In this document: piece by piece, positions 48,724 to 62,744 of the stretch | How positions within the stretch are numbered: position 1 is the first letter of the stretch | How the letters are laid out: each line of letters opens with the position of its first letter | Assembly: GCA_021613535.1 (NCBI GenBank) | Contig: CP075492.1 | Span: forward strand, 14,446,001 to 14,510,000 | DNA: 64,000 bases | Reading direction: 5' to 3' | From: Adineta vaga | Taxonomy: Eukaryota > Rotifera | Translations under genes and position numbers: made by a program | Notes under the pieces: model-generated | What the model was told of the DNA's origin: nothing | Databases searched by the model: none | Seen by the model: only the letters and a program-made list of their open reading frames with translations

Positions 48724-49695
48724 TTAAACTTTTGATGTATTATATTGTCGTTGATTTAATGTGTCTTGACTTGGATTGATTCGTGTTTGTTTGAAAATGT
48801 ATTTGTACCAAAAACGAGTTAATAAACCGATGCATTCATTTCGAAATGGTTTTGATACTAATAGAAATAGATAGAAAGGAACAACACCTAGGAGATAGAG
48901 AAGAAATTGAGTAATGAAGGTAATAAATGATTCAATTTCAATTCGTTGTGTACTTTTGTTCGTAACATAATATGTCAATGCTCCATACAAAAGATTCATT
49001 GCATAGGGAATCGATGTAAATATATTTACCATGACTTCAGCAATTACCATACGTGTCAGGCATCGATCGTTTTGTCTGATATAGATATGAGTAACATCAC
49101 GTTGACGATGTAATCTACGAATAGCAAGAATACTGAATATACTCATCAGTATCGGTGGTGCAATACTAAAAACGATAATTTGATAAATTGCATAGAATAA
49201 TTTGTATGTGCCAAACATACCACAAACACCATCTTGTAAATTGATTAGAATTGGCATATGTAAAGGAATCAATATGCATACTAGAGACATCATACAAATA
49301 ATAATCCATGCTGTTTTAATGGAACTGAACGAACGAATACGAGCTTTGGTAGATGTGATGAAAAATCGATCAACACAAGCAAAAACGACAGCGAAACGGG
49401 AAAGCAAGCCAGACGTATGACTACCATATTGTCTCAATTTGCAATAGACTACCGATTGAGATTGAGGATCCCTGTTATTAAGAGTATACAGCAATGGAGA
49501 TATAGTCCATATTAAATAAATAATAGAAAATATTGAAAGAAAAAGTAAATAAATAGAACTAGGGGCACGACGGTATGAACGTCGTGTAAACATCATGCAA
49601 TTGAAAATATTTCCTATGAGACCAAATACGAGATAAATACTAGTCGCATAACGAATCATTTCTCGCTGTATCGATGGTAGATTTGTTGTTGACAT
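48724..49695 (-). CDS. Rhodopsin-like (class A) G-protein-coupled receptor, intronless
   Basis: Single exon, 323 aa. TM1 carries FGLIGNIFNCMMF (GN). TM3 ends ACVDRFF (DRF, the DRY-equivalent), with the preceding Cys in VYCKLRQYG positioned for the conserved disulfide to the CGMF cysteine in ECL2. TM5 is near IVFSIAPPILMSIFSILAI, TM6 MVIAEVMVNIFTSIPYAM, and TM7 FLLYLLGVVPFYLFLLVSKPFRNE, where VVPFYLF occupies the NPxxY position. The C-terminus is short and polar. It resembles the receptor at 42799-43900 in general layout but not closely. Ligand unknown. Confidence 0.86.
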   Translation of the reverse strand: MSTTNLPSIQREMIRYATSIYLVFGLIGNIFNCMMFTRRSYRRAPSSIYLLFLSIFSIIYLIWTISPLLYTLNNRDPQSQSVVYCKLRQYGSHTSGLLSRFAVVFACVDRFFITSTKARIRSFSSIKTAWIIICMMSLVCILIPLHMPILINLQDGVCGMFGTYKLFYAIYQIIVFSIAPPILMSIFSILAIRRLHRQRDVTHIYIRQNDRCLTRMVIAEVMVNIFTSIPYAMNLLYGALTYYVTNKSTQRIEIESFITFITQFLLYLLGVVPFYLFLLVSKPFRNECIGLLTRFWYKYIFKQTRINPSQDTLNQRQYNTSKV

Positions 49696-51017
49696 CGTTG
49701 TGAGACTTTAATGTATAGTGTTAGAATTATATACAGAGTTCAATTATGACAAAAGTGCATCTTCTTATCTGAACAAACAATGAGTTGTTAATTTGAAAAT
49801 TCAAGCTTAACAGAAACGCTGAAGGTGGTCTAGTGTTTTCATACTAATGAATACTTATTGTTTGGCACCCATTGGAATATCTTTCTAAGAATTTACTCTA
49901 TAATATTTTGTGTATTATTTATTACAATTATTCAAGTAGAAAATCTGTAATAAATCTCACAAATGGGTATACCAAAATGAATTTTCTCTGTTGTAAAACA
50001 CAACATTAACTTTCATCACAAATAATGCAAATGTTCTCTTAAAGTTTAAGAGAAAATGTAAATAAACCTATATAATTGACGTTAATAGTTTTCTACGATT
50101 TCATTATATGTCACGTCTTTTTCAAAGTGAACTTTTATGTTAAATGTGTAAACATAGGAAAGTCAGCGATTTCTTTATTTGTATTAACCTTTTTCAGACA
50201 GTGAACAGTAAAATGTTTTGTTTTATATTTAAAAAGGAAACTGAATCTTTCTTCACATATGTACTACGATCTAAAGTAAGTCATTATAAACATTAAACTT
50301 TTTGTACATGAGTTTGATATTAATATTTCATCGATAAATAATCAATGAGATAAGTTTTAATGGTTATATAATTGTTATTTCTAAATACAATTCAAGTCGG
50401 AAAAAAGAAACTTCTTTTCTAATACAACGAACGACTCACGAGTTAGAGTTTATTGATTTATTGTACTTCCAAATTTTTAAAAGACTTCTCGGTTAAGTCA
50501 TGAATGTTTATTATGTTTATGTAAAAAAAGACAAGTAATCGATCAAGAATATAAAAAGTGAGAGGACATAGTTGTGTACTTTACAATTACATTTCTCGTT
50601 TTCTTTTCTTAACAAAGCCAATTGTTTGTAACTCTCTTCTTTATTTCTCACGTTGATTGTTGAATAAATCAGAAGAGCGTAAAAATATTTTGACTTCTGA
50701 AACAATAGAACATCGTCTGGTAATAATCATGTAAGTAATTAATTTTCTTGAGTTTTCAATGACTATTTTTCTAAATATTAAAAAAATTGGAATGATTGAG
50801 TGTGGCTACAGGAACGTGTTAAGAAACTACCATGATGCTATTTTCATAAACTAGAAGAATAGCAAAATTATTGGAGCTTAAAGTTTTCAATATAATAGAG
50901 CTGATCTGTGTTGAATCACCATACTTATACTCTTTCTAAACAATATAAATTTTATTTTACATCACTTTAGAAATATAACATAAATGTGTCCTTTGATTTT
51001 ATATTAGTCGAAGACAT
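49696..51017. other. Divergent intergenic region, no gene seen
   Basis: About 1.3 kb between the second GPCR (-) and the polycystin-like gene (+); likely both promoters. No convincing open frame. Confidence 0.55.
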
Positions 51018-54000
51018 ATGATGATTGATAAATTACCTTTCATCTGGTTAATCATATATGTATCCGTTGCTGATGGTTCTCATTTTCGCGGTGGATCAAT
51101 TACATGGTTAGTTCCTAGTAAATTTAAGCAAATTTAAAAAAAATCTCTATTATAGGCGTCCTTCCAATAGAACTCCATCAGGTTCTGCAGTTTCTATTAT
51201 AGTAACTGAACGATTTTCGTGGCGTCTAAGTTCAACTGCATGCAATGCTATTACTATTGCTGCACAAACTTCTAAGATCGGTAATTATGACTCAGTACTT
51301 TGTGTTTCAGGCAACTGTAGTTTCTGGAGTTCTTTGAATACACAAACATTTTGCACTGATTTTGATGTTAATCTTGATGTTGCCTCTGGAGAATACTATC
51401 AAACATATAATTTACCAGTGAATATTTCATTCGGTATTGCCTATTCTTCATGTTGCTGGTTTGCAAATATTGTGAGAGGTGGTGGTAATATGGCGATTGG
51501 CAGTAAAATCAGTACTGTTATTAGACCGGATGGCTATATCAATACGAGTCCTATTGCTGTCTCTCTTCCTATTATTTATAAAAAAGTTGGTGAACAACAT
51601 GTTCATGTTGTTCAAATGTCGGATTTTGATGGAACCGACAAATTAAGATGCCGATGGTCTAATGGATCAGCAGCTAATATTAATGGATTCGACGAATGCG
51701 GTGGTCTCTGTAATGGTGTATCTGGTGCTAATCTTACACAAGCAACTTGTACTATTACATTTACACTTACAAACTCAAATATGTATGTTGGTGTGGCATT
51801 ACAAATTGAAGATTTTTATAATGATGCAGCAGTTGTGGCAAATACACCAATGAGTTCGGTTCCAATTCAATTTCTTTTCTATGGTTATAATGCACCTATA
51901 GGTTGTTCGACTCCACCTGTCATCATTGGTAATCGACGTAATAAAGGTAATGAACAATAGTGTTCAATGAATTTTTCTTATCTTTACTGATTTATATTTT
52001 AGCTCGTGTCGCTGTTATGTCTGGTGTTAATATTACGGAAACCGTTGTTGCAAAAGTAATGTGTTCTGGAAAGACGATTGTCAATTTTATTTCAAGTTTA
52101 CCAATTGGAATGATAAAAAGCAACATTCAAAATCGAAGCACTGGTCAGTTCATATTTTGTATTTGAATTCAACTTGTTGCATGTCTTATTTCTAGATATC
52201 TATACTATGACTCTCAAATGGGTTCCACTTTTGAGCCAAACTGGTCCACAAGTAGTCTGCATGGGAGCAGTTGATAATACTCAGGTGCAATCGAACCAAT
52301 GGTGTGTCACATTCGTAGTTGGATCTGTGGCACCTAATATTATTCAAAGTTCAGCTAGACCGAACGGTATTATTCTTCAAAATCAAAGTATCTTTACCAT
52401 TCGAAGTAATAGTTATTGAAATGACTGAAAGAAAATATAAAATTGATATATTTTTCATAGCCACAAGTCCTGTCAGACGTCCACTAGAGAATGATACATA
52501 TATATATTTTTGGGATGCCACACTTGGAGGTACTCTTGTTCGAAAATATGATTGTGCTTGGGAACCACAAATAACATACAATAATTTTACCATTGCTATT
52601 CATTTTTCTCCTGTTCCATGGATTCTGGGACATTCCTATTATGTCACATTTGACAGTGGTATCTATAGTCAACTTATTACTGTCGTCTTGCATCTTGAAT
52701 TGATACGTTTGTCTTTGTTCATTTTTAGGTGTAGCTACTGATACAACATTCTGGGGTATGATAAAAGTGAATTAATAACATCATATAGGAATATAATTGT
52801 AGGACTTGAATCTGCATCAATTACTGATCCAACATTTTGGTTTTTCAATGTTTCAACTTCAATATTACCACCATTAAGCTCAGACCGTAAGTGAAAACTT
52901 TTACTTTTAGATCATTATATATTCCCTTATACTCAGAAAAAATATGAGCTATGAAGAGAAAGAATACAGACGTACAATTTACTTCCATATTGATAGTACT
53001 GATCAATGTTCATAGACACATAGTTATACGTGAAAACTATAATAAGTTGATTGATTTAGTATGTCTTGCGCCAACAATAGTAGTCATACCTGCTTTGTCA
53101 ACAATGTTTTCGCCAATCGAATTTCGTCGAAATCAAGATTTTTACATTGTTTCAATTATTAAATTCAATTGTAATAAGTCATTATCTATGACGACTCACT
53201 GGACAATTACAAGTTGCAAATCTCTTTGCTCACATCAACTTTCAATCGATCCATCAATAGACACAACATTCAGTGAATTATATATTCCAGCACGAACTTT
53301 ACTATATGGTTTATATGAAATCAAATTGACTGTTAACATGATAAACCTGACAAACTTATCATCATCAGCAACTGTCTATGTTCGAATCACTGCATCAGGT
53401 ATAACTGCAAATTTAATTCAATTTGGAACATCAATGATTACACGTGGTAATCGTCAAGATCTTCAATTAGATCCAGGAAATTATTCTATTGATCCTGATC
53501 AAAATACTTTCAATGCCAGTGTAAGTTTCAGCTCAAAACAAGATGTTTTTACTTAATCATTTGTTTTAAATAGAATTGGAAGTATAAATATTATTGTCGA
53601 ATCTATGGTTTATCGTTGTTTCCCAATTTACAAGGTTCATTGTTGACAGTAGATGATATAAGAAATGATTCATCGAATCCATCATGTTTATTCAATCGAA
53701 CAGGATGGAAATTTGATAATTCTATCAATTCATCATTGACAATTCTTTCTGATTCACTTCGTTCCAATCAAACATATCAGTTTATGGTTTACATGGAAAA
53801 TCGTTATAATTCTTCACTTCAAGCAACTGGATATGTTCTTGTTAAAGTTGAAGATACTCGTCCATATATGATTTTAATAGGGTAAATTCAAGTTGTTGTA
53901 ATTTTGTATCAAACATGACGACTATATGGTTTCTTTTAGTTGTGTCATTTCGACATTATGTCAACCAAATTTAGAATTTCATCTTGTGAATCCAACAACA

Positions 54001-57000
54001 CAAGTAGCTTTATTTTCAGTTTGTAATGGAAATTGTTCGACAATTCAACATATTACATGGAATGTTTATCATAGTACAATAAATTCAACTTCAAATTTCA
54101 CTCAATGGACAATACTCAATCAAACAACTTCTTATCAAAATAGATGGTTTTTTGGTATGTAATTTATAACTTCTTTGAAGAGATAATATTTAATTCATAT
54201 TCGTAGGTACAAATACAAGTAATTTCACTGCTACAAATCAATTATTTTCATCGAATCCTCATATTTACTTGTGGCGATTTGAAGTTGTCTATATATTTTC
54301 GAATGAAACAGGTTCAAGTTCGTTCAATTTTTTTATTAATCAACCACTGTCGAACGGTTCATGTTCAATCAATCCTCTCAATGGTACAACAACTAGTCTC
54401 TTTACTATTTCATGTTCCAATTGGTTCGCCGAGGATGAAATCAGAGATTATGCTCTCTACAGTATGTGAATATACTCGTTTACATTCAACCATTTTTAAT
54501 TTACTCTTTGTAATTAGTTCGGACAAATGATCCAAAAAAGAAAATGATTCTAGGTTATTCAGCAGTATCAACATTTCAAGTTCGATTACCACCCGGCGAT
54601 AATCAAACAGCATTAGTTCATTTAACTGTTCATATTCGAGATACATTGAATTGTATAACTGAATTTGATCTTTCACCAGTTCTTGTTGTATCAGACATGA
54701 CAACAATTACAAATTTAATTAATGATATTCATAGTACATCAGACAGAACAATGACAAATGGAATTAATCAATTACTTACAAGTGAAAATCAAAATATAGT
54801 TGGACAATTGATCACATCACTTTCATTCATATTCAATCAATGGCATTATCAAATGATTGAAAAAGCTGTTTCAAGTAAATGTTCATAGAATAAAATGAAG
54901 CTATTTCTTGTTAATTCTTTTCTATAGATGGTATCCCAGCTGTAACAATTTATATTTCATCATTCGATACTCGAAGTTTTCAGCAAGTAAGTTTTTCATA
55001 AAACGATTTTCTTTATTCTATAATACAATCATATTTCAACTAGTTGTCAATGTCATGGAATCAATCAGCATTTGTAGAATATCAAAAGGAACTTAATTCT
55101 CATGCAACTATTCGTGATTATCTCATTACATTCATGAAAAGATTTCTCATAACCACATCGAATAGTATTAAACTACAAGCATCATCATTAGCACAATTAA
55201 CAAAAGCAACAAATGAATTAACACGAGTAGCTTTAGTAAGATCTGAAAATACTTTATTTTTCTATTTATATTGAATTTCTACGTATAGATAATTGCATCC
55301 GATCGATGTTATCAATTAGGGATAGCCCTCGATTCAATGAGAACGAAAATTCCATATGAAGATGCCCAATTTGTAGCAGGTGACCTCCTTCAATGTGCTT
55401 CCAATCTTATAAGTGTATGTACTATTGCTCATACAGGCAATTAGAAGAGTGATTTCTGTGAATATATTTAGGCAGTGAATGGACCATTACAACAACGAAC
55501 AACTATCTTAGATTTAGACTCATCACGAGCCACAACATTGCCTGATGATTACGATACTGATCTCGAACTAGACTGGGCCAATCCACGTAAGTTTCTTCCA
55601 TTCCATATAACATCGATATAATTATTGTGAAATGTCTAGATTTATTTGCCGATGGAGATGACTTCTCATGGGAAACAATACAAAAAAATCGAAATATATA
55701 TTATCAAAAACATTTAGCTTATCAAATTAGTATTCAAATGAATAAATTGATCTCATTGTTAACTTCAACGTTAAATATTCATATGAATATTGGACAAAAT
55801 TTCTCCATTGAAACATCGCAAGTGTTAATGACATTAGAAACAGTATCTAGTCAATCACTCTCAAATTCATCCACGAAACAAATTGGAAATAGTCAAATTC
55901 ATCTACCTTCCAATGGCACTGTAGATCTAAATAAGAGTGAAAAAATTTCTATTCGAGTAAGTTCTCTATCAATTTGTGAATTTGTCTATCGATGATCTTT
56001 TTGTTTTAGTCAATCTTGATGCCATTAGCTGAATTTGGTAACTCTTCGTTATCATCAAATACCAATCTTTCTCGATCGATATCATTTTCTTTTCTTGATC
56101 ATAATCAAGAGGAAATTCCTATTGAAACAACTATGAATAAATCTATTGAAATCATCATCCCTCGTGATCCTAATCTCATCGTTTCACCAATGATCCTACA
56201 AAATGCAACATTAATGAACATGGCACCTCATCACCTCAGTTTTCATTATCAGTATTTCAATCTGACTACTTCACTCCCAATGTCAGTTCATTGGAACATT
56301 CAACCATTGAATGTATCTGTTGCTTATTTAATTATCTATCGATTTGATCAAATACCACAACTGAATAGTTCCATCAATCAAATCGATGGATGGACACTGC
56401 TGTGTCCTTCTATATTGACAAATGAAAGTGTCTACACTTTTTATATTGATAATCAACATACGGTAGGTCATCAAGCAGTGATCTTTGGTGTAAGAGAATT
56501 GAATGCAACAGAGATGAATGAAAGATGTTCGAATTCATCAATTACTAATCCTCCCATTACTAATGAACGATATAATTTTACTTCAAATTATCAATTCAGA
56601 GTTTATACATCAGGTTGTTATTATCTTGACAAAAACAATCGATGGAAATCTGATGGATTATTAGTTGGTTCATTGACAAATTACAATCAAACACAATGTT
56701 ATTCTACGCATCTGACAACGTTTGTAGGTAGTTTCGGTGTTTTACCTGAAACAGTCGACTGGAGTTATGTTTTTGCTAATGCTGATTTTACGAAGAATCT
56801 AACTGTTTATTTGACAGTGATTTGTGTTTGTGTGATCTATATTATTTTGATCATCTATGCACGTTATTATGATAAGAAAGATGTGGAGAAATTAGGTGTG
56901 ACAGTATTACCTGATAATCACAAAGAAGATCAATATTTCTATCAGATCATTGTATTCACTGGTCAACGAACAAATGCTGGAACAAACTCAAATGTAAGCT

Positions 57001-60000
57001 GATGAAAAAGGAATACTCTGTCAGTTTCTGTTTTTTGTAGGTTCACTTTGTGATTCATGGCAATGATAATGATACGCGAATTCGAACATTTACTGATTCA
57101 CATCGTCGAATTCTTCAACGTGGTGGTGTTGATGCATTTCTCATGAGTGTTCCTAAATCATTGGGCTTATTGAATTGTATTCGTATTTGGCATGACAATA
57201 GTGGCAAAGGTTCATCATCATCATGGTTTTTGAAATATTTGATCATTCGTGATCTGCAAACAATGGACAAATATCATTTTATTTGTCAACGATGGTTAGC
57301 TGTCGAAAAAGATGATGGAAAAATTGAACGTGTTTTATCAGTAGCAAGTGAATTAGAAAAACGTCAATTTTCATTTGTTTTAGCCAAACAAACGTATCAT
57401 AGTGTTTCGGACGGTCATTTGTGGTTTTCAATCTTTTCTCGTCCACCATCAAACCGCTTTACACGTGTTCAACGATGCACATGCTGTTTTGTTCTATTAT
57501 TTCTTTCAATGTTTCTGAACATCATGTACTACGACTTATCAAATGAAGATAAATCAACAAAGTCAACCAGTATGTCATTCGGTTCACTCTATATTACTCC
57601 TCAACAAGTATGTTTGAAATATCTCATTCATTTCTTTTTACTAACCTATATCTGTCTTTTGAAGATAATCATTGGTATGATTGTTGAATTGTTTGCATTG
57701 ATTCCAAGTTTGTTCCTTGTTCAATTATTTCGGCGTCTTCGTCCTCGTCAAAAACAACAATCATCGATACGACAAGCTTTGTATAAACTTAAATCACTTC
57801 CTCAAGACAGTCTTGGGAAGAAGAATGTAAAATCACCATTCATATTTCCATGGTGGTGTATTTTTATTGCTTATGGATTATGCATGCTCATTATTGGTCT
57901 TTCCATTTTATTTATTATTGCTCGTGGAATTGAATTTGGTGATGAAAAAGTACAGAAATGGTTAGCATCGATTTTGAGTGGCTTCTTCTCTTCAATTCTA
58001 CTTACCGAACCATTAAAAGTAACATTCGAAACTTTGAATATTTAAATAAAATTCATTTCATTGTTGTAGATTATTTCATTAGCCATCTTCTTTGCTTATT
58101 TTTGTCGAAAATCAGATGATAATAAAGAAGCAATTGAGTTGTTAGATGACGATCAAGTGATATTAAATCATGATGAGGAGTATCTACATACAACTGAGGT
58201 CAATTTGAAGACATCTCCGATCCGTACTCATCGTCTGAATGAAAGCGAAGTCAATCGTCTTCGTCATTTACGTACGAAAGAAATTCAAATGTGGTCTGTC
58301 ATTCGAGAAGTCTCATTATATTTATGTTTTCTATCACTTCTCTGTGTGGTGATTTATTCAAATCGTGATTCGAATGCATTTTTACAAGTGAATCATCTTC
58401 GAAAATATTTTCTCAATTCAAGACAAATTGATTTAGATTATACCAAAGTTCGTTACTTTTGTTACAGGTTTTTCCATTAACAATATGACTAATTTAGGTT
58501 ACGACAATACAGCAATACTGGAATTGGTTGGAGAACAGTTTTGTAGACAATCTTCGCGCACAAGAATGGTATAATGGTGAAGCACCTCGAAATTTAAGTG
58601 GTTTTATTGATGATAAATCCAATCGATTGATTGGATGGGCAACTATGCGACAATTACGTGTCAAGTCTAAGACGTGTCAAACACGAAATCCAATATTTTC
58701 TATGTGTCAAGGTGATTACAATCTTCTTAACAACGATGAAGATTCCTATGCACCTGGATGGAAAAATGAAACATTACAAATCTATAGTTCATTTATTCAA
58801 CAAGCATTTACATATCAATCGGCTGATACATTGGATACATATATACGTGCTGGAGATCACAGTACTTATAGTGGTGGTGGTTATGTATATGAATTTCGTG
58901 GACGTATATCTGATCTTCGAAGTAATCTTTCTCAACTTCATCAACTTGGATGGATTGATAATCAAACACGAGCTGTGATGATTCAACTAACATTATACAA
59001 TCCCAATGTTCAATTGTTTACTGCTGTTACACTTCTTGCCGAGTTCATATCATCAAGTGGAATATTTACTTCTGTTCGTTTTGAACCAATTAGTTTTTAT
59101 GGTAATTTCGTCTCGTTTTTTTTTCGATATATCATTTCGTTTCTTTTTTTATTCTATCTAAGCATTCACATCAGTGTATCAATTGGTTTGTACAATTATT
59201 TACATGATATTGATCGTGTATTTCATGTGGACAGAAATTCGATTGTTATATGAATTGAAATGGAAATATTTTCAGCGATTTTGGTCTTATGTGGAAGTTG
59301 GAATTATCGTTTGTTCATGGACAAGTGTTGGTATTTATATTTGGCGTTATCATGAATGTCAACGAATTGGCCAATTATTTAAAGAAACAAATGGATATGT
59401 TTATATTAATTTACAATTAGCATCCTATATCAATGATATCTTAATATATTTATTGAGTTTTTGTTGTTTTTTTGGAACATTTCAATTGATCAAATTATGC
59501 CGTTTTAATCAACGTTTTTGTTTATTTATTCACACTCTTCAATATTCTGCCAAGGAATTATTATCATTTTCGATGATGTTTGCTTTTGTGTTTATGGCAT
59601 TTCTTTGTTTATTTCATTTCTTATTTATTTCCAAATTGCTTGAATGTTCAAGTTTGTTAGGCACAGCACAGATGTTATTTGAAATGACATTGATGAAATT
59701 TGATGCACATCAATTGAGTGACGCTGCGGCATTTCTTGGACCATTCTGTTTCAGTTTATTTATTGTTTTTGTTGTGTTTATTTGCATGAGCATGTTTTTA
59801 TCTATTATTGCTGATAATTTTCGTCGCGCACGAGAACATATAGACGATAAAACATATGGCATATTCTCATTTATGTTAGAAACATTTCAGCAACGGATAG
59901 GTAACAAATTTAGAAATGAATTTGATTGAAAGTAATTAATCAAGATCTGTTTAGGTATAAAGAAAGCACCAGGAATAGGAATTCAAGCAGAAAGAAACGT

Positions 60001-60177
60001 GACAGTGCCTGAAGAATATTGTGAGTCAGTTGAACGATTTCCAGAGAAAATCGATCAATTACTTAATGCTCTCAATCAAGTATGTGGACGTTTGATTGTT
60101 AAATTAGAAGTATTTATTGTTTTTTCGATTATTTGTAGATTTACATGGATCAAACGAAACAAACATCAATTCTATAA
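51018..60177 (+). CDS. Polycystin-1-like protein (REJ, GPS, PLAT, polycystin channel domains)
   Basis: Twenty-five exons with continuous phase give 2571 aa: 51018-51106, 51156-51946, 52003-52143, 52196-52387, 52461-52658, 52729-52755, 52803-52886, 53060-53520, 53574-53881, 53940-54154, 54207-54461, 54518-54874, 54928-54986, 55044-55235, 55289-55414, 55472-55586, 55640-55956, 56010-56993, 57041-57607, 57665-58018, 58070-58447, 58498-59101, 59163-59900, 59955-60079 and 60139-60177. A signal peptide (FIWLIIYVSVADG) precedes a Cys-rich ectodomain starting SHFRGGSITW. A REJ-like region begins near residue 510. A GPS-type motif (CYSTHLTTFVGSFG) lies near residue 1540, TM1 near 1575, a PLAT domain (VHFVIHGNDNDTRIR) near 1640, and the polycystin channel (from FVDNLRAQEWYNGE) near 2080-2560. 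Eleven TMs are expected. In the family such proteins act in sensory or ciliary membranes as Ca2+-permeable or regulatory channels, often paired with polycystin-2. Confidence 0.93.
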
Positions 60178-60340
60178 ACTTTATCTTTTCTGATATATAT
60201 TCATTCAAAATGCTTTTTGTATAGTGATATATTTCGTTGTCATTTTATTCTATTCACAATAAATTTCAAAGATATAAGAACGATGTAATTACGAAACTTG
60301 TTTTTTCTCTCATGACTCATAAAATCTATATGAAGATAAA

Positions 60341-61063
60341 ATGGCATTGCTTTATTTCTTTCAGTCAGTTTGTAAAAGAATGAATACGATCAACGACTAC
60401 ACATACGAGGTAATCAACAATGAAACGGACGCACGTATTTGTGCTCAATTATTAGCTGAAGAATTTGCTACACATAATTCATTATCTATTTTTGATCAAT
60501 ACGATTCACAACGTATCTTTGATGATGATGCATGGCCATTATTGGCTGATACTTACAACGAACGATTATCATTTCTTGTCCGATATCGTCAAACAGGTGA
60601 AATTATCGCTACTATCTGTAATAATGATCTATATTTATCCCAACAAAAACAACCATATGATCCATCAAGTCCTGCATCTCCTTATGCCTTTTTTGATCTA
60701 TTAGATGATTTAGATGAGAGATTTATTCATGAAGAATTCGGTCAAGAACTGAAATTAAACAAGGTTCTGAAAATAACGATGGGAGCAACTCGAGCTGCAC
60801 ATTCAGGCAACGGTATTGGAACTCATTTACGTAAAATTATGTTAATACATGCTCGAGAAACAAAAGGATTTCAATATGCATTGGCACAAACAACTAACGA
60901 AGCAACTCAGCATATATATGTGAATAAATTAGGTGGAAAAGTATTGAGTGTTCTCGATCCAGCAACATGGATATGGAAAAAGGAAGGTGGTCAATCACGT
61001 CCTTATAAAGATTATAAAGGTGGTTCAATACCAAATATTCTACTTGCTTTGTCATCAATCTAA
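60341..61063 (+). CDS. GNAT-family N-acetyltransferase
   Basis: Single exon, 240 aa from 60341; an alternative Met at 60380 (MNTINDYTYEVI) may be the true start, because the first 13 residues look like untranslated hydrophobic sequence. The acetyl-CoA-binding motif A appears as GATRAAHSGNGIGTHLRKIM (pyrophosphate-loop pattern GNGIGT). It is preceded by the expected beta4 strand and followed by ALAQTTNEATQHIYVNKLGGK, a GNAT-typical C-terminal strand-helix. It transfers an acetyl group from acetyl-CoA to an unknown amine. It lies 163 bp downstream of the polycystin stop, same strand. Layout resembles the animal and rotifer small-molecule GNATs (AANAT-like); substrate is open. Confidence 0.8.
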   Translation: MALLYFFQSVCKRMNTINDYTYEVINNETDARICAQLLAEEFATHNSLSIFDQYDSQRIFDDDAWPLLADTYNERLSFLVRYRQTGEIIATICNNDLYLSQQKQPYDPSSPASPYAFFDLLDDLDERFIHEEFGQELKLNKVLKITMGATRAAHSGNGIGTHLRKIMLIHARETKGFQYALAQTTNEATQHIYVNKLGGKVLSVLDPATWIWKKEGGQSRPYKDYKGGSIPNILLALSSI

Positions 61064-61343
61064 AAGAAATAAAAAGCTGTTAAAAAAATTCCAAACGCAT
61101 TTTATTGGATATAATTCCGTATAAGAAATGATCCAGTTGCCCTTGATTAATGTGTTCGATTCGCATATATCGACACACTTGCCCTGTATATTCTTTATCT
61201 CTCTCGATGCGTTCGTTCTTTTCTTTTTCTTCTGTTTTATTCTACCTCGCTTATCTTAAGAATCATGTTGGTTACCATCAAGTATACCTATACATAAATC
61301 ATATATTGAGAAAAGGATTGTTTTTCTCTGCTTATTTCGATAT

Positions 61344-62668
61344 ATGACGACTAAACTGATGAAGGCAGCTGTTCTTACCGAATTCGAAGCTCCGTTAGAA
61401 ATTAAACAAGTACCAATACCACAACCGGAACCAAATGATGTTCTTGTTAAAGTAGTTGCGTGCGGAATATGTCATAGTGACCTACATGGTGCTCGTGGAG
61501 GTACGTAAATGATTTTCGATCAGTTTCAGCACGACTATTTTTCTAACTATAACTATAGATTGGGCCGTAAATCCTTCTCTTCCCCTTATTTTGGGACATG
61601 AAGGTGTCGGTCATATTGTTGAATTCGGTAAAGATGTTTGTCCAGAAAAATACAACTTAAAAATTGGAGATATGATTGGTGTTCAATTGATTCAAGATAC
61701 TTGTCGTAAATGTGAATTTTGTCTTGATGGACGTGAAACATTATGTAGTTCTAAGATTAGTACTGGATATCACAAGGTATAGTAGCTTCTTCTTTGAATA
61801 CAAAAATTAATGCATTTTTGAGCTGTTTAGAATGGTCCTTATGCTGAATATGCATTGATAAATGTTGATTTTGCTGTAAAATTACCGGATGGTTTAGATC
61901 CATTCAAATCAGCACCACTCTTCTGTGCAGGTGTTACTATGTATAAAGCTTTAAAAGTTTCACATGCACAACCAAATGACTGGGTTTCTATTGTTGGTAT
62001 TGGTGGTTTAGGTAACATATTTTGTTGTATTCTTCACTTTATTAGAGAAAATGTATTCGTACAGGTTCTATCGGAATCAAATATGCAAAAATTATGGGTT
62101 TTCGTGTTATTGGTATTGTTGCTGAAAAAGATCAGGTACGGAACTGCTTAATTTGACATAGATTTCTTATAGAAGATTGTTACATAGGCTGCCGCTAATT
62201 TAGCTCGTGAAATGGGTGCTGATGAAGGTAATTTATTTCGATTAGCTTGAAATCTAAATATATCTGTTTTCAGTTTATGATGGTCCTGGTGATCAACACA
62301 GTACTTTTGTTGCAGAAAAAACAAATGGAGGTGTTCAAGCAGCAATTGTTAGTGTTCCTGTTATTTCTGCATATGAACAAGCATTATTATCATTGAAACA
62401 AGGTGGTCGTCTTGTAATGATTGGTCTTCCAATAGAGAAACTTTCGATTTCAATCGGACTATGTGTAGGTAAAAATTTGGAACTTGTAGGATCATTAGTT
62501 GGTACAAGAGATGATTTGAAAGAAACACTTGATTTAGCACAAAAACATAATATTCAATGTCCGGTTCAAACCTGTCAACTCGAAGAAATCAACGAAGTTC
62601 TCAGTGATATGGAACATTCTCGTTACATAGGTCGGAAAGTTATTGATTTCACCAAAAATACACAATAG
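61344..62668 (+). CDS. Zinc-type alcohol dehydrogenase (propanol-preferring-like)
   Basis: Six exons, 61344-61500, 61559-61776, 61831-62011, 62065-62135, 62188-62227 and 62274-62668, give 353 aa. Catalytic zinc motifs CGICHSDLHG and GHEGVGHI are present, and the structural zinc cysteines appear in CRKCEFCLDGRETLC. The NAD(P) Rossmann loop reads GIGGLGSIGIKYAK, split by an intron after the first glycines. Family reaction: NAD(P)+-dependent oxidation of primary or secondary alcohols to aldehydes or ketones. The intron inside the Rossmann loop also has a 3' AG at 62064 that keeps the glycine motif. The closest resemblance is to bacterial and fungal AdhP-type enzymes. No targeting signal; probably cytosolic. 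Confidence 0.92.
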
Positions 62669-62744
62669 AGGAGAATTATGCTAGAATAATAATATTGTAT
62701 TTCTTCTTAGAAATAAACATTCGTGAAAAAGGATGTATAATGTT

